DNA of 64,000 bases from CAYZTY01 sp964444665. Lineage in GTDB: Bacteria > Planctomycetota > Phycisphaerae > Sedimentisphaerales > CAYZTY01. Shown one piece after another: positions 15,988 to 24,864 of this stretch (positions within the stretch are counted from its first letter, which is position 1; each line of letters opens with the position of its first letter). Location of the stretch: contig CAYUIE010000006.1 in NCBI GenBank assembly GCA_964444665.1, forward strand, positions 62,001 through 126,000, in the 5' to 3' direction. Position numbers and translations under genes: made by a program. The notes under the pieces are model-generated. The model was not told the origin of the DNA. It did not search any database and saw only the letters and a program-made list of their open reading frames with translations.

Positions 15988-18507
15988 CTATTTGTTCCGT
16001 TCAGACCGCGCTGCAATGTGCTTGTCTTTTTCAGGTTGTTTTTGCTCTTCGATAAACACACCTTCAAATTTGAGGTGCTCTTCGTCAAGGACATCAATCT
16101 TTATAAGATTCTTGCCCTTAAATTCAGCCCGCAGTAAAGCCTCAGAAAGCGGGTCTTCTATGTAATGCTCGATCGCTCTTCGTAAGGGTCTGGCGCCGAA
16201 CTCAGGATTATAACCCTTATCAATGAGGAACTCCTTCGTCCGCTCGGCGGGCTCAAGCTTCAGGCCGTGTTCTGTAAGCCGCTTGAAAACTTTAGCCAGC
16301 TCGTATTCAACAATCGTCTGCAGATCCTCCCTTGTAAGCGCGTGGAAGACTATTATCTCATCGAGACGGTTAAGGAACTCGGGCCTAAAGTGCCGCTCGA
16401 CCTCTTTATTAAGCATTTCCTTCATTTTTTCATAGTTTGCCTCTGCGGTACGTTTGCCGAATCCGAAGCCTGCCTGGTTCTTAATCAAATCAGCACCGAT
16501 ATTACTGGTCATAATGAGGATAATATTTTTGAAGTCTACGTTTCTGCCGAAGCTATCGGTCAATCGGCCTTCTTCCATAATCTGCAGTAGCATGTTGTAG
16601 ACATCGGGATGTGCCTTCTCAACCTCGTCAAGCAGAAGCACTGCATACGGCCTTCTCCTGACTCTCTCGGTCAGTTGACCGCCTTCCTCATAACCGACAT
16701 ATCCCGGAGGCGCGCCGACGAGCCGGCTGACATTGTGTTTCTCCATATACTCGCTCATATCAAGCTGCATTAGTGCATCTTCGTCACCGAACATAAATTC
16801 GGCCAGGGCCCTTCCAAGAAGGGTTTTGCCCACGCCGCTTGGACCGAGGAAGATGAAACTACCCATAGGTCTGTTCGGGTCTTTCAGGCCGCTTCGGCTT
16901 CTTCGGACGGCCTTCGCGACGGCGTTTATGGCCTCGTCCTGTGAAACAACGCGCTTGTGCAGCTCCACTTCAAGTTCGAGCAATCTTTGAGCTTCTTCCT
17001 TTTCCAGCCTCGTCAGCGGCACACCTGTCATCTTGCTGACGACTTCTGCTATAACTTCGTGATCCACCTTGCCGATGGCCTTTTTGTTGTCCTCATACCA
17101 CTTTCTCTGCAAAGTCGCTTTTTTGTCCAGCAGTTTTTGTGCCTCATCTCTCAGGGACGCTGCGCGCTCGTAGTCGGCTTCTTTAACGGCCTGGTCTTTC
17201 TGGAGCTGGAGTTTCTCAACATCCTCTTCGATTTTCGTCAGGTTGGGCGGCCTCGTCGTATTCTTCAACCGTACTCTTGCCCCAGCCTCATCGATAACAT
17301 CAATAGCCTTATCCGGCAGACACCTGCCGGTGATGTACCTTCTGGACAGCTCGACCGCCTGGTAGAGGGCCTCCTCGGTGAATTTGACTCTGTGGTGTTC
17401 TTCGTAACGGTCGCGCAGCCCCCTTAGGATATCGAGCGTCTCTTCTCTTGTAGGCGGTTCCACAATAATCGTCTGAAATCGTCTTTCGAGTGCTCCATCC
17501 TTCTCGATGTATTTTCTGTACTCATCAAGGGTAGTAGCTCCGATACATTGTACTTCGCCCCGTGACAGGGCCGGTTTCAATACGTTCGAGGCATCAATAG
17601 CCCCTTCTGCACCGCCGGCTCCGACCAAAGTATGTAATTCATCAACAAAAAGTATAACATTTCCGGCCCTTCTGACTTCATTGATGACCGCCTTTATTCT
17701 TTCCTCGAATTGGCCTCTGTATTTTGTGCCTGCGACCATCATAGCCAGGTCAAGGACGACTATTCGTTTATTCTCAAGAAGCTCAGGAACCTTCTTGTTA
17801 ATCGTCTGTTGGGCCAAACCCTCCACGATAGCTGTTTTCCCTACTCCTGCTTCACCAAGAAGAACGGGATTGTTTTTTGTGCGTCTGCAGAGTATCTGAA
17901 TGAGTCTTTCGATTTCATTTGTTCTGCCAATTACCGGATCAAGCTCCTGCTTTGCGGCAAGTTCGGTAAGGTCACGCCCAAAGCTGTCAAGAGCCGGGGT
18001 CTTACTCTTTTGCTTTTGCACAGTAGGTGGACTAACTTTCATTCCCAGGCCTGAATAATTATTCTCCACACCTGCACCTAACAGATTGAGAACTTCCTGT
18101 CGTACGTCTTCGAGCTTTAGGCCTATATTCATAAGAACCTGAGCAGCAACACCTTCTGTTTCTCTAAGCAGGCCTAATAGTAAGTGTTCAGTTCCAACAT
18201 AATTATGGTTCAGTGCTCGTGCTTCTTCTATAGCAAACTCGACGACTTTTTTGGCCCTTGGTGTTTGAGGTAATTTTCCCATTGTGACCATATCCGGCCC
18301 GCTTTTTACAAGCTTTTCTACTTCGAGTCTTAGCTTCTTTATATCAACATCGAGATTCTTTAACACATTTGCCCCAACTCCACTTCCTTCTTTAACAAGT
18401 CCGAGCAGTATATGCTCGGTGCCGATATATTCGTGATTAAACCTCTGGGCCTCCTGGTTGGCCAGTGCCATTACTTTTCGTGCTCTGTCAGTAAACCGCT
18501 CGAACAT
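15988..18507 (-). CDS. clpC: ATP-dependent Clp protease ATP-binding subunit ClpC
   Basis: 839 residues of a Hsp100 unfoldase. Two Clp_N repeats (residues 1-145, each with the EYIGTEHILLGL or NYVGTEHLLLGL motif), AAA1 with Walker A GEAGVGKT (about 215) and Walker B VILFVDELHT, a UVR-type coiled region (about 425-475, VKEADYERAASLRDEAQKL) and AAA2 with Walker A GPSGVGKT (about 558). It feeds proteins to ClpP; a ClpP-binding loop in the second AAA domain is plausible (GFGKR). The UVR insert marks ClpC rather than ClpB. It stands alone; a good sigma-70 promoter is visible upstream. Normal length. Confidence 0.97.
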   Translation of the reverse strand: MFERFTDRARKVMALANQEAQRFNHEYIGTEHILLGLVKEGSGVGANVLKNLDVDIKKLRLEVEKLVKSGPDMVTMGKLPQTPRAKKVVEFAIEEARALNHNYVGTEHLLLGLLRETEGVAAQVLMNIGLKLEDVRQEVLNLLGAGVENNYSGLGMKVSPPTVQKQKSKTPALDSFGRDLTELAAKQELDPVIGRTNEIERLIQILCRRTKNNPVLLGEAGVGKTAIVEGLAQQTINKKVPELLENKRIVVLDLAMMVAGTKYRGQFEERIKAVINEVRRAGNVILFVDELHTLVGAGGAEGAIDASNVLKPALSRGEVQCIGATTLDEYRKYIEKDGALERRFQTIIVEPPTREETLDILRGLRDRYEEHHRVKFTEEALYQAVELSRRYITGRCLPDKAIDVIDEAGARVRLKNTTRPPNLTKIEEDVEKLQLQKDQAVKEADYERAASLRDEAQKLLDKKATLQRKWYEDNKKAIGKVDHEVIAEVVSKMTGVPLTRLEKEEAQRLLELEVELHKRVVSQDEAINAVAKAVRRSRSGLKDPNRPMGSFIFLGPSGVGKTLLGRALAEFMFGDEDALMQLDMSEYMEKHNVSRLVGAPPGYVGYEEGGQLTERVRRRPYAVLLLDEVEKAHPDVYNMLLQIMEEGRLTDSFGRNVDFKNIILIMTSNIGADLIKNQAGFGFGKRTAEANYEKMKEMLNKEVERHFRPEFLNRLDEIIVFHALTREDLQTIVEYELAKVFKRLTEHGLKLEPAERTKEFLIDKGYNPEFGARPLRRAIEHYIEDPLSEALLRAEFKGKNLIKIDVLDEEHLKFEGVFIEEQKQPEKDKHIAARSERNK

Positions 18508-18569
18508 ATTTTCCTCATTTTGAAACTATGTTATACTTAACTTCTTCCGTCGTATCCAACCTTATAACA

Positions 18570-18597
18570 ATTGTATCACACTTTTCGCTTCTGTCAA
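18570..18597 (-). promoter_or_regulatory. clpC promoter with overlapping palindrome
   Basis: On the minus strand TTGACA (18592-18597) and TACAAT (18570-18575) are separated by 16 bases. The -35 hexamer lies inside a perfect inverted repeat CTGTCA-aatc-TGACAG (18591-18606), a candidate operator. Its sequence differs from the CtsR and CIRCE sites usually found before clpC, so the regulator is unknown. Confidence 0.7.
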
Positions 18598-18876
18598 ATC
18601 TGACAGTTATTTAAATGTCTATTCTTCTTTTTATATTTCTTCTGGATAACTTTTGTTCGTTTTACATTCCCACTTTTTAAGAATTCAACCTTTAATTCTT
18701 TACTTTTTAGGGCTTTATTTTACACCGACTATATCGACAAAATATTGCTGCTACTTTTCTATAAGTCGTTGGAAAATCAAAGTTAAAGTGTTTAATACCA
18801 GAATAGGCTTGTTTTAAATGTGGCTCTTTTTAACTAAGCATTTTTTTGCCACATATCTGATTTCAAGAGAAGATTT

Positions 18877-19134
18877 TTAGTTACTCTCCTCCAACATCTT
18901 TCTCAAATATGTATTTTCTCTTCTTGTTGCTTCCAGGTCAAACAATAGATACTTAATGCTTACCCGGAGGTAATCCAGTGATTCTTGTAGGCGGTCAACG
19001 CTGTTTTTTAGTTGTTTGTGGCATTCTTGGGTTTGCTTAGCTAAATTTATTAGCTTCTTTTTATTCGGTGACGGGATTGAACCTATTTCTTCTACTAATT
19101 CTCTAAGTTTGCTTTCAAAAGCAGCCTCATTCAT
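18877..19134 (-). CDS. Small coiled-coil protein, function unknown
   Basis: 85 residues, wholly helical with heptads (LKNSVDRLQESLDYLRVSIKYLLFDLEATRRENTYLRKMLEE). No signal peptide and no known domain. A purine-rich run (GGGGAGAGAGGG) precedes the ATG. It sits between clpC and the long AT-rich gap before parB on its own transcript. The composition is balanced and unlike the AT-rich DNA next to it, which argues it is a real gene. I do not recognise it. Confidence 0.6.
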   Translation of the reverse strand: MNEAAFESKLRELVEEIGSIPSPNKKKLINLAKQTQECHKQLKNSVDRLQESLDYLRVSIKYLLFDLEATRRENTYLRKMLEESN

Positions 19135-20274
19135 CTTTACCCTCTCTCCCCATAACTTATTTTATAACTTTTCTTTTTCCTCTTCCTTTTACGTTAAACT
19201 TTATAGCAAAAACTGTACCAAAATGCGTTTTTAATGCTTTTATGGCCGATTTTTCGTTTAAATTATCTTCTTTGGTCCAATATCAATCTTTTTTTATATG
19301 GTGTAAAGAATAACTATTGTATTGATTTTTTAACTATGTTTCATTTTTTCAACACTGATGAAATAAACTTCTTTTTTTTAATTGATTTATCTTATTTTTT
19401 TCTTTTTATTTCGTCTTCGTTGATTTTAGTAAACACATCTATACATTCGATATTCTTTTTTTCTGTTTATAAATCAAAATTTTGCATCTATGTTTTATAC
19501 AAGACTATTAATAATTATTATTGCGATATATAAATTTATTATTATACTTAATGTAACTTACATGTCAGTATAATCACATCTATATATCCATAGTGTCGAT
19601 ATTGTCCTTTGTTTTCTTATTCTCTTACAAAATCTTTTAACCCATAAAAATTATAACTACAAATACACCTTATCACCCTTTTTACGTTCTACCAATCATT
19701 ATGAAATTATTAAGCAAATTGTTGATTTCATTCCAGACGTGCTTTTAAGCTTGTCAGAACCATAATTACGAACCATCTTTAGCATATTGTTACATATGTC
19801 AAATTGTTTATAATGACATTTTCTCAGTTTTTATGTTTAAGATAACTGATTATATCATGATTCAAAGCTTGTATATTCTCTTCAGCCAGCAAGCACAATA
19901 TTATCTACATACTGAAATACTTCACATGCCTTGCTATAACCTCGTTGATTCCTTAAGTCGAGATCGACTCAACTCTATAAAAAACGTTTTACTAAACAAC
20001 AAATAGGAAACTTTTGCCAACGCAAAAAACCATTGTTTGCTTATATAACGCCCAAAAAGCCTTTCTTGAGGCTATTTGTCATTGTGTCTTGTAACGGCAA
20101 GCGCGCTTTTACAATTACTGAGATAAGCCCTTTAAGCCTATTCAAACAAAGAATGAAACTCCCTCTCACAAGAAAACTGTTAATAATCAGACCTGTTCAA
20201 GTATAACGATAACACTGCTACAAGCTCCTATACTTAAGTATAATTTCATAAAAACAACAAAAAGCAAATTCGGT

Positions 20275-20340
20275 TATCCTGCAAAAAATCTAACTGCTAC
20301 CCGCAAATAGCATGGAGTATTTGACTTTTTTTGCAGGATA
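20275..20340. repeat. Inverted repeat upstream of parS
   Basis: TATCCTGCAAAAAA (20275-20288) pairs exactly with TTTTTTGCAGGATA (20327-20340), a 14-bp perfect stem with a 38-base loop. It ends 18 bases before parS. It might be a terminator for leftward transcripts, a regulatory site for parB, or the footprint of a small element. Confidence 0.75.
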
Positions 20341-20358
20341 CTAACTGAGGCTCGATAT

Positions 20359-20374
20359 TGTTTCACGTGAAATT
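20359..20374. promoter_or_regulatory. parS centromere-like site
   Basis: TGTTTCACGTGAAATT matches the broadly conserved bacterial parS consensus (TGTTTCACGTGAAACA) at 14 of 16 positions, with a perfect inner palindrome TTTCACGTGAAA. It lies 145 bases upstream of parB. ParB dimers bind this site, load as CTP clamps and spread. Such sites are usually origin-proximal. Confidence 0.85.
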
Positions 20375-20519
20375 TAATCATCTGGAAAAATTTTGTTGTG
20401 GTATTACTAAACCATTTTTGCTAAATATACCGATTAAATTTTATGTTGTAAAAATTTTTTTCTCTTTATTTGTCAGAAAATATTTAAAACATTAGAGGGA
20501 TTAATGAAGGAGCTTATAA

Positions 20520-21467
20520 ATGAATCCTAAATCAAAGGAAAAACCAAAACGACTCGGCAGGGGCCTTGAATCCCTTTTAGGTCCGATAATATCTAATAAA
20601 TCTAATGGTATACGAGATATTGGCGACACAGAAAAGCCTTTATCTTTCCCGCCAGATGTTTCTTTAGCCCAGTCCCTACAGCATCTATCCATCGATTCAA
20701 TAATGCAAAACCCGTATCAGCCACGTAGTCCAATTAATGATGCTGATTTAAGCGGACTTGTCGACTCTATCAGAACTAACGGCATCGTTCAGCCGGTGAT
20801 TGTACGACCTATGGGAGATAAGTATCAACTTATAGCAGGTGAACGCCGACTGCGAGCTTCGGTGCTTGCCGGTCTGGATAATATCCCTGCATTGGTTCGA
20901 GATGCAAGTGAAGAGGAGATGCTTGAGCTTGCGCTCATAGAGAATATCCACCGCAGCGACCTGAATGCTATAGAGCGAGCTGAGGGTTATTTAGTTTATA
21001 TTAACAGATTTTCGCTAACCCAAGCCAAGGCAGCAGAACGTCTTGGCGAGGACCGTTCAGTTATTGCAAATCATCTGCGACTACTCGAACTGCCTCAAGA
21101 GGTCAAAGATATGCTCATTGACCGTCGATTGAGTATGGGGCACGCACGTGCACTCCTTGGTCTGGTGACAGACGAGATACGCCGCCAGATTGCCAACCAG
21201 GCAGTGGCAAAACATATGAGCGTAAGGGAGGTTGAACGCCTTGTTCGGCGAAAACTCGCCAGCTCGCCTGAAACAGGCCCGCAGTATACCAAAGCAGCGC
21301 ATATTATCGACCTTGAGCGAAAACTCAGTAGCGAGCTTGGCACAAAAGTTGCGATTTCAGTCCGGAAGGGCGGCCAAAAGGGAAAAATCATTATAGACTT
21401 CTTTTCGATTGACGAGTTTGAGAGGATAACCGAGAAAATGGGGCTTGAAACGGTCGGCGAGACGTAA
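20520..21467 (+). CDS. parB: Chromosome-partitioning protein ParB
   Basis: 315 residues. The N-terminus has the ParA-stimulating basic motif (KRLGRGLESLLG, residues 10-21). The ParB/Srx CTP-binding domain begins at about 58 (SIDSIMQNPYQPR) and holds the GERRLRAS box (about 103-110) and ENIHRSDLNAIERAEGY, which includes the ENIxR motif. A helix-turn-helix follows (LTQAKAAERLGEDRSVIANHLRLLELP), with a C-terminal dimer domain. It loads chromosome at parS for segregation. GGAG lies eight bases before the ATG. The partner parA is not beside it, so parB is an orphan here. Confidence 0.95.
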   Translation: MNPKSKEKPKRLGRGLESLLGPIISNKSNGIRDIGDTEKPLSFPPDVSLAQSLQHLSIDSIMQNPYQPRSPINDADLSGLVDSIRTNGIVQPVIVRPMGDKYQLIAGERRLRASVLAGLDNIPALVRDASEEEMLELALIENIHRSDLNAIERAEGYLVYINRFSLTQAKAAERLGEDRSVIANHLRLLELPQEVKDMLIDRRLSMGHARALLGLVTDEIRRQIANQAVAKHMSVREVERLVRRKLASSPETGPQYTKAAHIIDLERKLSSELGTKVAISVRKGGQKGKIIIDFFSIDEFERITEKMGLETVGET

Positions 21468-21668
21468 AATGGGTCCCTGGGCCGCTTATGCGGGGCACGC
21501 AATAAACAGATATTCCGTCAATAATTTAGCTCTGCTTCTCAAAGATTTTTCGACAAAGAGCGGGCATTGCAAATAGGAAGGCATGAAATTGCGATACTGA
21601 GTGATGTTATGTTATTTAATCCTCCGTGACGGAATGCTCATCAGGGATGCTTCACGAGATACGAGAGG

Positions 21669-22301
21669 TTATCTCATCACCCAGTGTTTTTCCGTGAATC
21701 TCAATTCCTGTGCGTCACGCTGCACCGGGTCACCGCCGATTTTATACTTCAATTCCAGGCTTTTACGTAAAAGGACCCGCACAGGCCGGCCTCGCCCATC
21801 CTTTTTCAAGGGATGGTCTATCGCTGCCGTTTCGTTGCTAAGGCCCGCTATAAACAGTGATACCCCCTTCGCTTTCGTGTCGAAGTCAGGCCATATAATT
21901 GCTATATCCCTGGCGTTGTCCTGCCCCTGTAAAACTTTATTATCCGCATTTTCAAGCGATTCGAGAAATGGATATTTTCCCTGATGCCGTAATCGAATCC
22001 GTTCGAAAACCTCACCTCTGACGTCCTTGCCGGCAGGAATAATCTGGAAGCTGTCCGTCATTAATTCGCATCTCGGATAAAGACTCACCTCCCGGCCGGT
22101 GTGGTTCGTTAGCGTCAGGATAATATACCAGAACCTTCTGACCTTGTTCTCTCCCGGCAGCTCAGCTATAATTTGTTGAGGATGCTCGTAGATTACATCA
22201 AGCGTCCACTCATTCGCACGTGGGACCGCCGCCGGCTTGGGGGCTGCAAAGCAAACTACAGCCACTGCACAGACTAAAAACAAGAACCAAAATCCCCTCA
22301 T
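21669..22301 (-). CDS. Secreted protein of unknown function
   Basis: 210 residues with a signal peptide (FWFLFLVCAVAVVCFAAPKP). The mature part is beta-rich (FWYIILTLTNHTGREVSLYPRCELMTDSF) and has a central phrase FLESLENADNKVLQGQDNARDIAIIWPDFDTKAKGVSLFIAGLSNE followed by a LRKSLELKYKIGGDP tail. The pattern (Ig-like fold with an aromatic 'WYIILTLTN' start) recurs in planctomycete secreted proteins, but I cannot give it a function. It ends convergent with parB and starts divergent from mgtE. Confidence 0.72.
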   Translation of the reverse strand: MRGFWFLFLVCAVAVVCFAAPKPAAVPRANEWTLDVIYEHPQQIIAELPGENKVRRFWYIILTLTNHTGREVSLYPRCELMTDSFQIIPAGKDVRGEVFERIRLRHQGKYPFLESLENADNKVLQGQDNARDIAIIWPDFDTKAKGVSLFIAGLSNETAAIDHPLKKDGRGRPVRVLLRKSLELKYKIGGDPVQRDAQELRFTEKHWVMR

Positions 22302-22488
22302 TCAACCATTCCTCACAAATTATCTGTCAGCACACAAGCTTAAGCTATCCATAGATTTTACACTAAATCCTCCAAATTTCCAAGAATATTTTTTACCGGC
22401 TCGATATTATAACTACCCCTTGCCCACGCCGTGAATTTGAGCTATTGTATCCTATGTATTGGTTTTTCGCAAAAAGACGGGGCAGTTT

Positions 22489-23916
22489 ATGGTCCATGAA
22501 CAAAAACAATTGCTCGAGCAAATTAAAAATTTAAGTGAATTGCGCGACCAGTCTGCATTGAAAGCCCTGCTTGCCGAGCAACGTGACAGTGACATAGCGG
22601 AGGTTGTTGAGCTTCTGGACAATGAGCAGCGGCGCGAGGTTTTCAACGCAATGGACATAGCCACCTCGGCCGGCGTTCTCGAGAAAGTTGATGAAGCAAC
22701 CCGCGCGGAGTTATTCGAACTGCTTGGGAATAAGGAATTTGCCGAGCTTGTTTCTGAGCTTGGGCCCGACGACGCCGCCGACATACTTGCCGAGCTGCCG
22801 GCCGAAGAAAGCCAGAAGCTCCTTGAGAATATGAGCCCGGCAGCCTCAGCTCGCATCAAGGAATTAATGCGCTACAGTGAGGACTCGGCCGGCGGGATTA
22901 TGGACCCGGTGCTGATTAGCGTCCGCGATGATGCCACCGTCGCTGAGGCGGTACGTAAAATCCGGGCGGCACAGATTGATGAAGACTTTTATTCCATCTA
23001 CGTCGTTGATAAGGCGGGCCGATTCCTCGGCGACGTCCGTATCCGCTTTCTCCTGACTGCGCCAGAAGAGACGCTGATAATGGACCTGCTCAATGAAGAC
23101 TGCATTTCCGTTACCGCCGAGACCGACCAGGAAAAAGTGCGAAATATCTTTAATAAAAACGACCTTATCGTCGCGCCCGTCCTTGATAAGACCGGCAGGC
23201 TCGCCGGCAGAATCACCGCCGACAGGATTATCGAGGTCGCCCAGGAAGAGGCCGCTGAGGACGTCTACGCTATGGCCGGCACCGACGCCGATGAGCTTGA
23301 TAGAATATCAGTCCTGCACGCAGCGCGCGTCCGAATGACCTGGCTTTTGCCCTGCCTTGCCGGCACCGCTGTTACCGCAATCGTCCTGTTGTTGTTCAAG
23401 GACATCTTTCTGCAAAAGGAAATTTTTTACATATATGCCACGGTTGTCGCATTCGCACCTATGATAGCGGCCATAAGTGGAAACGCCGGCCTGCAGACAT
23501 CCGCCATCGTTGTTTGCGGCCTGGCCACGGGCGACCTTGCCGCCCTTAGACTCGGCCAAGTCTTTTTCCGGGAAGTGCGGGTCGCTTTGCTCGTAGCATT
23601 GAGCTGCGGGCTGATAGGGGGCCTGGCCTGTGCACTGTTGCCTCAACTGCTGGATGGCTCCACTGCCGTAGCGGCCGGCCCGGTAGCCGGTTCTCTGGCA
23701 CCGGTGGAATTCTCGAATCACATTCGGATTGTCTTTGCTTTTGTAATTGCGATGTTTTCTGCCATTATGGTCTCGACGACATTAGGCTTGTTTTTGCCAT
23801 TTTTATTCAGGCGAATCCACATCGACCCGGCCATCAGCTCCGGCCCGCTTGTAACGACCGCCAACGATTCCATCAGCGTAGCGATATATATGAGCCTCGC
23901 CCTGCTGCTCATTTAG
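22489..23916 (+). CDS. mgtE: Magnesium transporter MgtE
   Basis: About 475 residues from the ATG at 22489 (the frame also opens at a TTG at 22459). The cytosolic N-domain (MgtE_N; LGPDDAADILAELPAEESQKLLENM, about 80-105) is followed by a CBS pair (MDPVLISVRDDATVAEAVRKI and LNEDCISVTAETDQEKVRNIFN), a Mg-sensing gate. The C-terminal domain (from about 275) has five membrane helices with the family motifs PMIAAISGNAGLQTSAIVV and PLVTTANDSISVAIYMSLALLLI. The homodimer conducts Mg2+ and is closed by bound Mg2+. No magnesium riboswitch was seen upstream. Confidence 0.95.
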   Translation: MVHEQKQLLEQIKNLSELRDQSALKALLAEQRDSDIAEVVELLDNEQRREVFNAMDIATSAGVLEKVDEATRAELFELLGNKEFAELVSELGPDDAADILAELPAEESQKLLENMSPAASARIKELMRYSEDSAGGIMDPVLISVRDDATVAEAVRKIRAAQIDEDFYSIYVVDKAGRFLGDVRIRFLLTAPEETLIMDLLNEDCISVTAETDQEKVRNIFNKNDLIVAPVLDKTGRLAGRITADRIIEVAQEEAAEDVYAMAGTDADELDRISVLHAARVRMTWLLPCLAGTAVTAIVLLLFKDIFLQKEIFYIYATVVAFAPMIAAISGNAGLQTSAIVVCGLATGDLAALRLGQVFFREVRVALLVALSCGLIGGLACALLPQLLDGSTAVAAGPVAGSLAPVEFSNHIRIVFAFVIAMFSAIMVSTTLGLFLPFLFRRIHIDPAISSGPLVTTANDSISVAIYMSLALLLI

Positions 23917-24027
23917 ATAAACTAAAACCACCAGCGCCGACCAATTTGCCGAAGATTCGATAAACCCCCTGAGTATTAAAGATGAATAGCCTGTGAACCC
24001 GAGTGTTTTAATATGAACCGATGAACA

Positions 24028-24387
24028 CTAAACTTGTGACTTCAGGTTGAAGAAAAGCAATACAAGAAGAAAGAGCCCGCCGGGAAATAAAGAAATACCT
24101 AACAAAATGCCAAACCAGGAACGGCGTATTTCTTTTCTCATAAGAGATATGTTCTCATCAGGAGCGGTTTTAGACGGCAAAACGTTCTCAATAAAACGCA
24201 GGCCGCTCCAGTTTCCTCCGAAAAAGGAGACCGACTCCCGCCCGGAAAGATTCAAAAAATGTTTCTTGATATATGAATCATGCTTGTAACACAGCATTGT
24301 ACATCTGACCATAAAGAAAAACCATGTGCCAATAACTATTACAGCCGCACAATATAACAATGTTGCTATGTTATTCGTTTCTTCCAT
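24028..24387 (-). CDS. Small two-span membrane protein, function unknown
   Basis: 119 residues with a membrane span at each end: residues about 8-28 (LLYCAAVIVIGTWFFFMV) and 92-112 (WFGILLGISLFPGGLFLLVLLFF), with a polar loop of about 60 residues between. No known domain. It lies just beyond the RHS fragments on the same strand and shares their lower GC content. It may therefore belong to the accessory block. Function not recognised. Confidence 0.55.
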   Translation of the reverse strand: MEETNNIATLLYCAAVIVIGTWFFFMVRCTMLCYKHDSYIKKHFLNLSGRESVSFFGGNWSGLRFIENVLPSKTAPDENISLMRKEIRRSWFGILLGISLFPGGLFLLVLLFFNLKSQV

Positions 24388-24614
24388 ACTTAAAGCTTTC
24401 TGTGACTAAGAATCCTTTAAAGTGTAAGGATGGTTTTTTTCAATAAGCTTGGACACAAAAAAAACCCTCAGCTATCTCTATTTCGGCTTATAAACTCCCG
24501 GGCAATAAAGAATTTATTCAATAAAGTAATGATTCTGTCAAATTACGCAATCAAATGGGCGCATAAGTTTAATAATCATTCGATTTGTAGTGTAGATATG
24601 GGCTTTTTCGTTTT

Positions 24615-24827
24615 TTATTTTTCGCTGCTGCCTATCTCGAGCAATATCACCGGCAAATCCCCAACAATATCAACAATGTACTTACGAGCCGTCGTAGTCT
24701 GGCCGTCGCTTGACTGCTTCCATACCTGGTTACCTACCGGGTCGTATTTTATACTTATGGATTTATTGCCACTCTGCCCACTGCGCAGCCGGCCATCCCA
24801 GTTATACACAAACTCGCTCGTGCCCAT
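24615..24827 (-). pseudogene. RHS/YD-repeat fragment
   Basis: A 70-residue remnant with a YD-repeat unit (VYNWDGRLRSG...SIKYDPVGNQVWK) followed by RKYIVDIVGDLPVILLEI, then GSSEK and a stop. The RKYIVDI...GDLPVILLEI part repeats, nearly base for base, the beginning of the larger RHS piece at 26930-27009; the larger copy has an extra short insert (ACATGI). The N-terminal shell and the core are both missing, and a stop lies just upstream in frame. So it is a broken piece, probably left by tip exchange. Confidence 0.75.
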
Positions 24828-24864
24828 TTTGAATTTTTAAAAGAACGTAAGTCTACTTTTTCCG

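Larger units (their letters stand above)
19135..20519. other. Long AT-rich gene-poor region upstream of parB
   Basis: About 1.4 kb with no credible gene. Roughly 19200-19600 is strongly T-rich on the plus strand (A-rich on the other) with many T5-T8 runs. The second half holds an inverted repeat (20275-20340) and the parS site. Strand bias, low GC and closeness to parB/parS are what one would expect near a replication origin, but no cluster of DnaA boxes is seen here and dnaA/dnaN are absent. A decayed mobile element is the other possibility. Confidence 0.5.

Noticed and set aside
19860..20110. On the minus strand a short peptide QYVDNIVLAG resembles the YxDD box of reverse transcriptases.
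   Set aside because: Surrounding frames are full of stops and no second RT motif fits; in AT-rich DNA this may be chance. Worth a profile search only.
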